Shown piece by piece: positions 33,270-45,419 of a stretch of 64,000 bases of DNA. The first letter of the stretch is position 1; each line of letters opens with the position of its first letter. The notes under the pieces were generated by a model. It was given only the letters and a program-made list of their open reading frames with translations. It did not search any database and had not been told where the DNA came from. This DNA comes from Dipteris shenzhenensis (taxonomy: Eukaryota > Polypodiophyta > Polypodiopsida > Gleicheniales). The stretch lies in assembly GCA_047967505.1 (NCBI GenBank), contig CM106540.1, one strand, 5' to 3'. A program made the translations under genes and the position numbers.

Positions 33270-35475
33270 TGCCCTCAGGGTAGCCTCGATCGCAACGTTG
33301 GTTGGTGTGATTGGTTGCATTTTGTGGGTATTTATACCCTACATGCAGCGACGGCATTTCAGAGTGGAATGAGAAAATTGGCTTCAATTTTCGTTGTTCT
33401 TTTGCAGGTCTACAGCCTCTGTCGTCAGAATTCCTTCATCGATTCTGACATGCAATTCAGTTAGGAGGTGAGTGCTCAATCACTGAAGGAAAACGGCTCC
33501 AAAGTAATCAACAACCACCTCGCAAACGAAAGAACTGGTCGTCTTAAAGGCAAACAATAATGAATGACGACTTCTTCAGCAATGCAGCAAGATGTTTCTG
33601 CGTGCATGCGAGAGGTCCCATTGTGGATATGTTACTAGTTATTGTGAATGAACACCTCTTGAAAACATCCATCTATCTAACAAAGTTTATATGGTGTAGT
33701 GAACATAATGAATTAGAGATGGTGCGCAATGCAAAAAAGGTCGCATACATATGTCAACATTTTCTGCTGTGAATGGGCAAGTGAAGACCTCCGAAGGTAA
33801 TCAATACACTGTACATAATTTAAGAATAGGATTAGCTGGTCGACGGCGTTCGCCAGGGACTAATGGTGGAATTCTTGTCTCTGCTTCTTGACGTAGATAC
33901 TGAATTGAATATGGAATATCTCATTCATAAGTTGAAGGCTTAGTCGGCTTTTCGTTCTTCTTAGTATGGTGAACTATGATTTCTCTATTTAAGCAAGCAA
34001 TTGGAGCGATCGAGTATCGCACTTGTGCATTCGTTTAACCTTCATCCTCTCTGTGTTCTATGGAAGCATCTACGGAATTCATGGACACCACTGACAGTGG
34101 TGCCTTCGTGAAAGGTGATAGGATTTCCTTCTCTTTCAATTGATCATCCTTCACTTTCTTCATCTTCTACTTCTGTAGTGAATCGATTTCAGTCCTGTGA
34201 AGTCGTCTCTCCCACGACATTTTGTAGTTGTCTGAACAAATCGTTTCTTCATGCAGGTCTTGAAAAGGCATGTCCTCAGGTTGTTGATTCTCCTGTGACA
34301 CCGACGCTACTAAAACTTCCATGCAGCAAACACTAGCCAAACAAAGTGGAATGAAGGACAAGGAGCAAGCAGGTTCACACAATTTTTTTGCGATTGTGTA
34401 TATCTTTGGAGACATCTTGCATATCTTTGTTTAATTATAGAGTTGTTCATTCGCATAGTTCTGCTGTGCATGCAGAATGCACCATCGTCATTCTAGCGAA
34501 CGTTCATCGTAGCGTACTATTAGAATTCAATCGATTTTGTTGTCTGTCAATTAACTTACCTCCTTTATTCTTATGTTGTGACCATAGCTATGAAGAGGTT
34601 CTGCTTTGGAGGTCCAACCAGAGCTCGAAGAGTTCCTCTTCCCTAACTTGCTTTTCCTACATACCGAACCTCTTTTCTCATAGGTAGAGCCATCCTCTTC
34701 TGCCTCCACTTGACCCGATCATTTTTATTCTATAGGTCTTCAAAACACTTGCCTTTGTCATTGTCTCGTAGCACCTAGTGCGATGGCGTTGCCTTACCTC
34801 TCTGGCCTCGAACAACTCCTGTTTTTCTTCACCTATCCTACCTCCAAATAGCCACGCATCTTTCGGTCATTTGTCATAGCCCTGCGTATGCGTGAAGCCT
34901 TAATAGCCCGTAGGCTCAGTACCGACTCCCTCCGAGACTAACAGTGGAAAATTTGGAACTATAGTCACAGTGAGCCTCCTTTGCATGCGTCTATGTAATA
35001 TTGGTTAGCTATAGTCAAACCTTGAAATCTACTGCAGCAACTTGTGTGCTTCAATATGTGTGCTTTCTAACATTTCCCCAATATTTTGTCTACACTTTCT
35101 TGTCCCTGGCACTTGTTCGCAGGTCTTGAACAACCTTTTTTTACATATGCTATTACCACGAACAATATGAGCCCTTTTTGTAATTTACGTATTGCAGGTT
35201 CTCAAATATTGCTGCGTGTAGTTTTCTGTTGTCATTTAATACGCATATTTTAAATCATATTTGTTTTCATTTGAAATTAAACTTCTTATGCAGTGGGAAT
35301 AGCCATATCTGCATGTTCGTAGGTGGAGAAAACCTCATCCCCTCCTTCTCCTAAACCAATGCATTTCTACTTACATCTCCAAGTAGACCCGCTAAAGAAA
35401 ATCTGTTGAAGAATTCCCCAATTAAGAAGACACCACGACGCTCTCTTAAGAATTCTTTCCAAGAGGTGGCATAAG
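33270..35475 (+). other. Possible exon remnants of an unrecognised gene
   Basis: The region has more even base composition than its surroundings and several exon-like pieces. These include ATG 34061 (MEASTEFMDTTDSGAFVKG) ending at a GTGATA donor; after acceptor TGCAG, LEKACPQVVDSPVTPTLLKL (34258-34335, then stop); and a Lys/Ser-rich piece (SPSRPAKENLLKNSPIKKTP) at about 35374-35435. Successive (T/C)AG/GT(C/T)(T/C)T junctions resemble splice acceptors. No domain is recognised and no complete model could be built; a 70-residue frame at 33560-33772 is also unidentified. Confidence 0.25.
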
Positions 35476-35759
35476 AGACATGTTTACTCAATATAAACGA
35501 AATTGCAAATATAAAAGTGAAAAAACTTCTTCCAAAAGTTGAATTCTCCAACCTCATTCTCTCTTATTCTTGAATTCGCAGCAAGCAAGCAACTTGCATC
35601 CAAGGAAGAAAATGATGAAATAAATTCACACAATGCATTACCACATAGCTTCCCATATTCTACAAAAGCCATTATGCCTTCAAAAGAAAACTTCGTAGGA
35701 GGTGGCAATACCTTAGTCTCTCTAGGGATTACTCAACTATCTGATTGTGCTCCATATAG
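35476..35759 (+). repeat. 284-bp direct duplication, copy 1
   Basis: Identical except for about one base (GAATTCGCAG against GAATTTGCAG) to 36087-36370; the offset is 611 bp. The sequence contains TTATTCTTGAATTCGCAG, resembling a splice acceptor, followed by an open frame (KQLASKEENDEINSHNALPH). Flanks differ completely after CTCCATATAG. Confidence 0.92.
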
Positions 35760-36086
35760 TTTGTTTATATTGAGACAAACTGGAGTACGTCAATTTTAAG
35801 TGTACTATCACATCTCCTGTGCAATGTGCAAACAAGCATGTGCACACGAGCTATTGTGTGAAGATGAATGATCGACCAAAGAAAGGACCATCTGAAGTGA
35901 TCAACATTGATTTTGATTGAATAATGATTGGATATAAACACATGTTTATTATTTTTTGTTGGAACATATTTTGTATTGTTGGGAAGATGCTAAGTTTGAA
36001 TTAATTCGAATTTAAATATATTGCATTTGTATTTGTTTTGCAAAAGATTCCATTATACGTTGTGTGAATTGTTTCAATTATTTTGT

Positions 36087-36370
36087 AGACATGTTTACTC
36101 AATATAAACGAAATTGCAAATATAAAAGTGAAAAAACTTCTTCCAAAAGTTGAATTCTCCAACCTCATTCTCTCTTATTCTTGAATTTGCAGCAAGCAAG
36201 CAACTTGCATCCAAGGAAGAAAATGATGAAATAAATTCACACAATGCATTACCACATAGCTTCCCATATTCTACAAAAGCCATTATGCCTTCAAAAGAAA
36301 ACTTCGTAGGAGGTGGCAATACCTTAGTCTCTCTAGGGATTACTCAACTATCTGATTGTGCTCCATATAG
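36087..36370 (+). repeat. 284-bp direct duplication, copy 2
   Basis: Second copy. Here the frame continues past the repeat to 36473 (FVFEGKLLCKYSTYKVLNPK), whereas copy 1 runs into a short alternative end. TG...CA ends are absent, so the pair is not an LTR pair. Confidence 0.92.
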
Positions 36371-36540
36371 ATTTGTATTTGAGGGGAAACTCCTTTGCAA
36401 ATATAGTACTTATAAGGTCCTCAATCCTAAATACCTCAAACCAAATCATAGTTGTGGATGGGCCAAGAGATGAAGATAGAGCTGCTGTAAGTTACCTCTT
36501 ACATTGAGTATTCTTCCCTATCTACTTCATTTGAAATAGT

Positions 36541-37210
36541 GTGGTAAAAAACAATACAATTCTAAAGTTTGTTATACAATTGCCTTTTGTGAAGGAAAGA
36601 AAACCAACTCTTACTCAATTAGTCCAAGAGTTCAATGAAGAAGGTGTTGTTATGTATGTCTCGAAGAATGTATCATTCTTAAAGGCAAAGGGAACAATTT
36701 GTGTGTGTGATTTCACCATCTTAGCGGAGGTTCTAGCTCGGCTTGGCTATGGAACACAAGTAATAGCTACTAAACTTAAGACCATTTTATAAAAACATTG
36801 CTAATATTGAGTTGCTTTTGATTTAGTTCTTTGGAACTCTTCACTTCACCAACATCAATGCCAAGTTGTTGGAGTAGGTTTGCGAGGTTTATGGCAGAGA
36901 TCATGTGGGCTGTGACCTTCTACGACCATATTGCTTCTCCTACAAAGGTGCTCAATCCATTGCTCAAATTCCTTTATTGATAGCAGAAATAGTGCAATGT
37001 GGTGATGAACAAGTCCTTGTGCATATTCGTGGACCGTATGTCGACATTATGCTTGGCCTTGGAATTCCTTTTGTAGATCTTTATGATCAAGATCTTATGA
37101 TGGCTCGTAGCAAGCTTAGAACTCTCCAACCTACTGGAAGCTTTACAGTAAATAGTTCGGGCTCATTATTACATTCCATGCAAATGTATGATCTATGCTT
37201 CTTTTGGTAA
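36541..37210 (+). other. Unrecognised open frames upstream of the Helentron
   Basis: Two frames without clear homology: 36541-36792 (LPFVKERKPTLTQLVQEFNE ... ILAEVLARLGYG) and 36905-37210 (PLLIAEIVQCGDEQVLVHIR ... GIPFVDLYDQDL). They are on the Helentron strand and could be its N-terminal part or captured sequence. Weak frames continue at 37394-37905. Confidence 0.3.
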
Positions 37211-37949
37211 TAGATATTCTCCATTGTTGTGTTATGCAACCTTTCAATGATTTGACATTATTTTCATCATCTTTTATTTCACATTCATAAAATTGTTGAA
37301 GCTTACATTTGTTATTGCCTCAACATGAATATCTTCAAGTGTCTTGAATAGAAGCAACTAACGATAAATGAAGACTTTACAGGTCATAACCCAATGCACA
37401 AAAACACATTTTCTTGCCTTCTCCAATTCTATCATTCTCTAACTTATGAAGCATTACTAAGTCTTCTTAGTGACAACATTTGCTTGACTTCTATAGCAAA
37501 AAATACACCATGGCACAATTTGAGTATGCACAATAATGATGTAGACATAACAAGGCAAAGCATACAAGAGTTAGTACAAAACTCTTCAACTTCACGTGCA
37601 CTCATTGTAGATATACTTGAACGTTTCATACCATGTTTGGGACATCGTTCACTTTGATATGTTATGATGGAATAAAGTTAGGAAGGAAAATTATTATAGG
37701 AAAAGAAAAACAAGCACTTACGAATACCTTACTTTTAGAAGAGTCAATGGACACTAATAAAGTCATTCCACTATGCACTCTCAAATACAAACGTACATAC
37801 AATGTATGGATGGAAAAACATGAGAACTTGTTGCACACTATAATTCTACAAAATCCAACACTATGTGCAAAAGATACAGCATTGTTGCTTCATAACAATG
37901 TCTAGAGAGTACATACTCCCTACAAGCAACTCTTAACAAAGTATATAAA

Positions 37950-40900
37950 ATGAGAAAAGCTATTTTCCCAAATACTACTATTGGAACAACAAGGGAAATC
38001 CCAAACGCAACTAAAATTGCTAAAACTTGTAAACGCAAAAGAAAGCGGAACCTCGTAACTCCACAAGAACAATATGCATGTAAAATATTAGATACTCCAA
38101 GCCACCCATGCAATTGTTGTGGATCATTGAAATTTAAATGCAAATTGCACAAAGTAAAGGAAAAACACAATATTTTCTTAACAACAAATGGTATCAATGT
38201 GTACAATCCTAGCTCTTCAAATCATTATCTTTGTTCTATTTGCTACAAAGACATCAACAATAATAAAGTACCATTGCTATATTCTAAAAATATGAAGATG
38301 TCTTGTAAAACAACCTACACATCAAAACTTAATAACATTGACGCACACCTAGTTTCAATTAGGATTCCATTTGCCCAAATTAGAGAGTTGACCTATGAGG
38401 GACAATATGGCCTACATGGTAGTGTTGTAAATGTATTTTCTGACATAGACCATGCATAACAAGTGTTGCCCAGGTTCTTGCACGAAAACGATACCGTTGC
38501 AGTTGCGATCAAATGAAAAATTTAATTTAAATACAACTACATGAGTGGCATTGTTCATCCTACATTTACAATGCTTGCTTTAAAAGAATTATTAAAAATC
38601 ACTTTGTACATGCAATACAATGTCACAATAAATAGTCTTTGGAAAGAACATGTAAAAATTTTAAAAGAACAAGAGTTACAAAATAAAAACAAATATGATG
38701 ACTACATTGATACAATTGACGAAGATATTCAAACTGATACTTTAGTTCATGGGATATACACAAGTCAACAAGTTGTTGATTTTGAGAACCAAACCATTAC
38801 AATTGCAGCCCCTTCTAAAGGGTTCTCCCCGTTGAGTATTTTCAAAGACAAACATTGTGAAGAAGTTGCATTTCCAAAATTATTCTTTGGGAGTCCTAGA
38901 AATTATAATATTCCTCAACGTACTTCATATCAAGTAATTGCTTGTTGGGAGTTAACAAACATTGATCGTCGATTTGCATTGTGCATAGAAAATCTTTTCT
39001 TCAAACAATGAAAATTCGTGTTCGTCAAGTACTTTCCTCTTCTAAGTCCGAATGCGAAAAGAACAAACAAATGGAAGAACACTACAAGTGAAAGATGCAC
39101 TGTTCGATACTAACATTGAAAAATTGTTGCAATCAAACATAGGATATCGGGACTTCTCTCATCTTCGCACATCTTCAGATTACAAGTACTATTTGAAGAA
39201 AAATCTCTTTGCAATGTTGCATCAATTGGGAGCTCTAGCATTCTTCATAACATTATCCTCCACTGAGAAGTTGTGGACACCATTGGTAGAATGTTTGCAA
39301 ATGCTAAATGATGAACTTGAAGAATCAAAGCACGTTAACTTAAATATACGATTGAGAAACTTGATTTGGTCAGACGCTCTTACAATAGCTCAATATTACA
39401 TCCACAAATTCCAAGCCCTCAAGACGCTTCTACGAAATGATAACAATATTTTGGGAAAAGTGAATGACTTCTTCTTTGTTACTTAATTCCAAAATAGAGG
39501 AAGCCAACATGACCATGGACTTCTTTGGATAGATTCTGCTCCAATTTTCGGTGTATCCACAAATAATGAAATAGAGGCTTTTGTGGACAAATACATCTCA
39601 ACAAACATTTCATTGTTCCCATTTTCACAAAAAGAAATCCAAACTCATAGACATAGAAAAACATGCTTCAAAAAAAAAAAAAAGTAGATTTGGATTTCCT
39701 CGATTTCCAATGAGAGAAACTCGGGTGATATTACCATTGGAGGTACAAATACTAGGAAATGGAGCAAAGAACAAGATCAAAAAAATTAACTCTCTCTTGT
39801 TGGAAGAAACAACATTGTCATTAAGCTATGATAGTTTTTTGAAAAAACTAGGATTACAAGAAGAAGATTACATCTCAATTATACAATCATCAATATCACA
39901 ACCAACACTATTCCTAAGAAGAGAGCTTAAAGACATATTTACTAATAATTTCAATCCAAGATTGTCATCACTTTGGGGTGCAAATTGTTAGATATCAATG
40001 CTCCACTCTCGTGTAACTACACAGGAACCAGCTAACTCTACTTGTAAGCCCCCCATATGAGAAGGCATTTGAGTAGCTCGGTTATCCGGTAGGTCTTGGT
40101 TTGGACACCAGATGGGGGCCATGTGTGGCTTGATGGATAGACGGCTTCAGATAGAGTTGGTACACCGCCAACTAGTCTACATGCAAGTGTGGGAAGGCAT
40201 CCCATGACTGACCGCATTGAGGGTAGACGAAGCATTTCCCGAGGCAGCCCACTCTCGGGTTGCGGGGCCCATTTGGAGCCCCAGATGATCCCAGATGGCT
40301 CTGGGCTGAACGGAGATTGTAGCTTAGTTGCTTTGTTTTGCACATTGGTTCTATCATGTGGTCGGTGGCCTATTTCGAGATCGACCCCCAGTCGACCATT
40401 TTGGGCAAACTGGGTCGGTCACCCAATTCAGCCTAACCGACTACGACTGGTGGCTATATAAGAGCAAGCCCGTGAAGCCCATTTCATCACTGGCTACAGT
40501 AACCCTGATTCCTTAGCATCCAACCTCGGTCCTCTACTGTTTTCAGCTCGCCATCGAAGCTTCTTTCACAGGAGCACACGGTTGGGAGGCAGCGCCATAT
40601 ATTGTATCAGTTCTACAGTAATCAAATTTTTGATTCTAAATACTATCTATTTTTCTCTCTTGCATACGAGATCCTATTATCTGTTGAGCACATACGTTGT
40701 ATTGTTTTCTTACACAAATATAGATATACAATTCATATTAAACCCACATGGGCTACTTCATATTGTACATCATATATGACAAAAATTGATAGGGAAACCA
40801 ATGAATCTATCAAAGTAGCCCTTACACATAGTATTTCAAATCAAACAGTGCTGCAAATGATCACATTCGATGAGTTGGAAATGCAATATTAACTACTCAA

Positions 40901-42792
40901 CATATAAGCTCCCAACAATCAGCTTACTTATGTCTCTCCTTACCACTATCAACATCATCTAGACAATTCATCTACATAAATAAAAATCCTCCAGAGAAAA
41001 GGACACTACTATTAAAACGTCGAGAACAACTACAACTAATGCATCTAGAAGACACAAACATTTTCTTTGACAACATTATTAACAAATATCTAAAATGTTC
41101 AAGCACTCTTCATAGCATTTGCTTAGCTACTTTTGCAAGTGAATATACACTAAAGCCAACTTCTACAAAACAAAGAAAAAAACAAAAAATAAGTAGATTT
41201 AATAATTATAGTGAAATAAACGATTCAGAAAAATACTATAGAGAACAATGTACTCTATATCTCCCATATCACAAAACCAAACCATCCCTTGATGAAAACA
41301 ATCCTATATGGCACGACATATACAATGAAAACAACAACATAATCAACAAAAACATAGCAAAATACAATCAACTTATTCCACAATTTCCTACAAAAGCAAA
41401 CTCCACTTCAAGTGCTTCCACATCATCAACTACTAAATCCAAACTTCATGACATCCACAAATATGACATTGGAATTGAAATGCCCAAACAAAAAACAAAA
41501 ACTCAAGAACATAGAACCACATTATTATCTACTACATTAACAAATTCTACAAAACCTTAAGAAAACTTAACAACGAACAACGCTTAATTCTCGAAAGCAT
41601 AGCAGGATTGCACAGAACACAATTGTTAAAACCTGAAATGATAATAGAAATTTGCTCTGGAAATCTTGACATTTCAGATGGGTTGGTAAATGGGGCCGAG
41701 GGGATATCCAAAAACTCCACCATGCAAGGGGATCATAAAGTTATATGGATATTGTTCACTAACTTAAACATTGGCAAAAATGCTTGCTATAATTGTGCTT
41801 CCTTTACAATGAAAACATCCCTTCAAATTGGACACCAATACATTTGATCACACGTGACTTCCAAATAGGGAAAAACTACTTAAACACAATTTCACATACA
41901 CAATCCCCTATTCAGCTTGCTACTGCTCGAACAATCCACCGTTCACAAGGATTAACTATGGATTCCCTTGCATTTGATCCTTCATCCATCAAATCACATG
42001 GCCTAGGATACATAACACTATCACATGTAAGAGACCCAAACAACCTTTACCTCCTCAATCCAATAGAAGAAAAGCAGATCAAAGTAGATAAGAATGTTAT
42101 CAACAAAATGCAACGTCTACAAAATGAGTGTCAATGGATCTCAAAAACACTTCTTTGTAGATAAAAACCAACAAAACACATTACAATCTCTTAACACAAG
42201 AGCCCTAAAATCACACTATGATGACATATTACATGATAAAAGCCTTTTGAGTGCTACAATAATTTGTTTACAAGAATTGCATAACAAATCTAACAAGCTT
42301 TTGTTACCTAACTTCACATGCTTACAAAAAACAAATGGAGTAGGAATAGCAACATGTTATTAAAAAGAAATGCAATTACAAGAAGAATTTTAGATTCAAA
42401 ATAATTCTTGTGAATGCTTGTTAACTACCTTCAAGACAACAAACATGAACAAATTTGCAGTAATAAACATGTACAATTCTCCTTCATTGTCTACATCGAT
42501 GCTTTTATACTCACTTAAAAAAATATTTTCAAAAATTCAAAAAGATACACCAACAACAATCATAGGTGACTTCAACATTAACTGTACAAACCTAAACAAA
42601 AAAAAGAGAGACTTGCAAACATTCATGACACAAATACATATGTCACAATTAATTCAACAACCAACAACTATTCACGGTTCAATTATAGACCACATATGGA
42701 CAAACAAACCAAAACAACATACACTAGTCGGAACTAATTTCATCTACTGGTCTGACCATTCACTCATTTACACAAACATACATTCATCTTAA
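37950..42792 (+). pseudogene. Helentron (Rep, helicase, AP-endonuclease) polyprotein, decayed
   Basis: Domains in order: (1) DUF6570-like, 38.1-38.6 kb: IRIPFAQIRELTYEGQYGLH then a YNYMSGIVHP-type block. (2) Helitron-like N region, 38.7-39.48 kb (SDALTIAQYYIHKFQALKTL). (3) Rep nuclease: RGSQHDHGLLW with HDH at 39508-39516, just after a TAA stop; FGFPRFPM at about 39.69 kb; the DIQFIL block at 40.73 kb and a tyrosine pair, SYCTSYMTK, at 40758-40784. (4) Linker with EKYYREQCTLYLPYHKT. (5) Pif1-type helicase remnant: NNEQRLILES at 41.57 kb jumps straight to LLKPEMIIEICSGNLDISDG, so the Walker A and B part is deleted; then TARTIHRSQGLTMDS and LGYITLSHVRD. (6) C-terminal AP-endonuclease, 42.15-42.79 kb: LQELH, GDFNIN, WSDHS. 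Frameshifts, stops and a solo LTR inside Rep make it non-functional. Helentrons are rolling-circle transposons. Confidence 0.88.
39986..40714. mobile_element. Solo LTR (729 bp) inserted in the Helentron Rep domain
   Basis: Starts TGTTAGATATC and ends TTTTCTTACA, with a perfect 5-bp duplication CAAAT at 39981-39985 and 40715-40719. Rep-domain coding on the two sides abuts in the same frame at this point. A TATA-like GGCTATATAAGAGC lies at about 40451, which suggests that transcription in the LTR ran on the plus strand. No primer-binding site or internal sequence remains, so the element was reduced to one LTR by recombination. Open frames of 61-101 residues inside it are incidental. Superfamily cannot be told from the LTR alone. 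Confidence 0.87.
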
Positions 42793-42799
42793 GGGCACA

Positions 42800-43590
42800 C
42801 CTTATGAATGTAATTCAACTTGTTTCATATTCAATGTAAGGAAATTGGAGATTGGAACGACAAAGACATAGACTACAAACATTGTAAAAAAGGACAATTT
42901 GTTATATTTATAAGAGAAAAAATACAACATTGAGAATCACCCAAGGCAGAATTTGCTCTACAAAACCACCTATTTGTAGGGCCCTTGTTGATGTCTTGCA
43001 TGGCCTCATGAATGACTTTGGATAAGCTTGCCTTTGGGATGAGGAGATGGATAGATTTTAGATACCTATGGATCTCTCAAAGTGTCACAGTGCCTTGTTT
43101 GACCATATACCATCTCCCTGGAGGAGGAGCTCTTTGCTTTGGATGTAGAGGTGGCTGCTATGCTCTCCTTGGGGGTGTGTATGGACTATGTGCCTATGGA
43201 TGAGGGCATGGATGTTGTGGATGATGTTGCTACTCTTGGTTGTTATTCGACCTCTATTCCTGACATCGTCGTCGGAATGCCCCTTTGCTTTCTTTTTTCA
43301 TCTCCATGTCCAAGTATTGCTAGATTCTTCTCACCTCTCTTAGTCTCACATTGGAAGCTTCTCACATCGAGATTGTTGTCCTGAGGAGGATGGATAGGGG
43401 GGTGAGTCACTAAAGGAGCTCTCCTCTTCTAGCATCAATGGTGTTCTAGCTAGCTTCCTCACCTTCTGCTTTCTCTTGGCCATGGGGGATGGAGAGAGGG
43501 TGCGAGAGGGCGATAGGGGGATGGGGGATCAGGGGCAACTGGGAGGGGTTGTGGGAGCTCTTAAAGCAATCAAATGAAAATGAGTGCCAA
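42800..43590. other. Helentron tail and unrecognised sequence
   Basis: After the endonuclease stop, traces of further frame (NWELG-like, LQNHLF) fade by about 42980. Beyond that, 63- to 101-residue plus-strand frames show no motif. A Helitron-type 3' hairpin followed by CTRR could not be identified, so the element's end is unknown. Confidence 0.4.
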
Positions 43591-43595
43591 TTCCT

Positions 43596-43870
43596 TTATA
43601 TAGGGCCCCAAACCCTAATTATTAAAAATACCCGTCTTCGACATAAACTCCCAGAACATAAACTTGGTGCAACCTTGAGTTCAAAACTTGTATTTAACAT
43701 CCAAAAACTCAAAGTTTTCTTTCTTTATTGCAATTCCTCTGCTTTATATAGGGCCCAAAACACTAAATTTTTAAAATACTTGTTTTCAACATAAACTTCA
43801 AATGCTTAGTAACCTAGATCTAGAAACCTATAATTAACATCGAGCAACTCAAAATTTTCCTTTTCATAGC
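43596..43870. repeat. Tandem repeat of about 146 bp, two diverged copies
   Basis: TTTATATAGGGCCC(C/A)AAA at about 43597 and 43743 starts two copies that continue through ACATAAACT(C/T)C to ATTTAACATC/ATTAACATCG and AACTCAAA. Confidence 0.7.
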
Positions 43871-43928
43871 CTAATACAATAACTTTATTGTATATCAGAG
43901 AACTAGAATTACAAATAAAATCTAAAAT

Positions 43929-45408
43929 TTATGAATGGGCATCCAAATTGGAAGAGCCTACACCATCAATTTGATCATGCTCCACCCATATGCGTGCTTC
44001 TCTGTGATGGGTTGCACACCACCTTGCATGATTTTGTCTTGCATTTGATGAATTGTATATTGTTCTTCTATGTTTGGCATTGATGTCTTGCACTACATGG
44101 GATACTAAGGAATATTTGAATGCTAATGTTGTAGCTTCTGTTATTTCAATACGCCTGCACCACCATTGAACCGATTGAACCAATTGGACCATTGGCCTCA
44201 ACCTAGTTCTACCACCCTTATGTTGGGTCGCTTGGTTATACATACACACAACCTGCTTGCCAATGCGATATTTCCATGCCCTGAGTGGATCACACTCCAA
44301 TGCTTCCATAATGACATGACATGTATGGTGCATGGGTAGCTGCCAAAAAAAAAAAAACTAATAAGTATGGGACCAATCTATATACATCTTAATATGTAAG
44401 TTAGGGATTACCATCTACTGTGTGAAATGATTCTTTCCCCAAGCGATCTCCATGTTCTAGATAAAGTCTTTCCCCAAGCGATCTCCATATTCTTTCCCCA
44501 AGTGATCTCCATATTCTAGCTAAAGTATTTCCCCAAGCGATCTCCATATTCTTTCCCCAAGTGATCTCCATATTCGAAATAAAGTCATTCATAGAATTGA
44601 TGAAACAGTGTGCATATTCATCTTCAAGTCTTTTCTTTTGTAGCAAAGGTACCAAGCTATCAAGAGCTGACCAAACTTGCACTTTTTCTAATATTTTTGT
44701 CCCCTTTCCCCCCTTGTTCACAACAAGCACTGTGTAACTTTTGCCATACATTAGACTCATGAGCATGTTTGAGCCTATTATTCTTTTTCGTTGTCGAAAG
44801 AAAATTTAAGGCCTTGAAACCTCCAAAACTTGGCTTAAAAGGAACATTACCTAGATTCTAGATCTTTTCTAATCTTTTGTAATCTTGAATTGCCGAGAGT
44901 GTAGTCCCATATCTAAAAGCACCTTTTCAATTCTTGCAATCATCCTCTCACTTTCTTGTTGGGGATTTAAATTATATGCATCTATGATATACAAGTGCAC
45001 CATCTTTTCAATTATTTAGAAAATAGCACGAAGGCACAAATCTCTCAAGAGTAACTTCAAGGATTAAGATCCATGATGGATCTTTCCCTAGAACATCACG
45101 ATCTAGTGCCTTAGACTAATTGATCTCTGCAAGCTCACTAGCCCATTGATTTTGGTTCTTTTTACCATCTTGCAATGGTACTCTATTTTGCATGTGCAAC
45201 CGAAAAGGATGGCATGTATATGGTCCATGTGCCACATTAAACATACATTTATGTTGAGGTCAACAACTAGATTCCAATCTACACTATAGGATCCATAGCC
45301 CTCAACTTCAAGCAACTTACCATTGTTATGACCTTTAATCACACTTGGGATATTGGTTCGGTCAAAGAACCACTTCAAAATTGAATGCAACTCCTTTGGA
45401 ACTTGCAA
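43929..45408 (-). pseudogene. Unrecognised minus-strand coding remnants
   Basis: Three intact frames on the minus strand: 45103-45408 (FFDRTNIPSVIKGHNNGKLL ... MVKRTKI), 44401-44766 (SYTVLVVNKGGKGTKI ... ending in minisatellite) and 43929-44333 (MHHTCHVIMEALECDPLRAW ... ATHHREARIWVEHDQIDGVG). Composition looks protein-like and they are collinear on one strand, so they may derive from one former gene or transposon. I do not recognise any domain. Confidence 0.3.
44425..44582. repeat. Minisatellite of CCCCAAG(C/T)GATCTCCAT units
   Basis: Five to six copies of a unit of about 22-26 bp, TTTCCCCAAGCGATCTCCAT, arranged with two spacer types. It lies at the C-terminal end of an open frame and is translated there as repeated WRSLGER-like units. 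Confidence 0.88.
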
Positions 45409-45419
45409 AAGAAACTCAC

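Noticed and set aside
35476-36370. LTR pair
   Set aside because: The 284-bp direct repeats lack TG...CA ends, primer site, purine tract and target duplication.
40038-40516. Frames of 61-101 residues on both strands
   Set aside because: They lie inside the solo LTR and overlap each other; LTRs are non-coding in plant retrotransposons.
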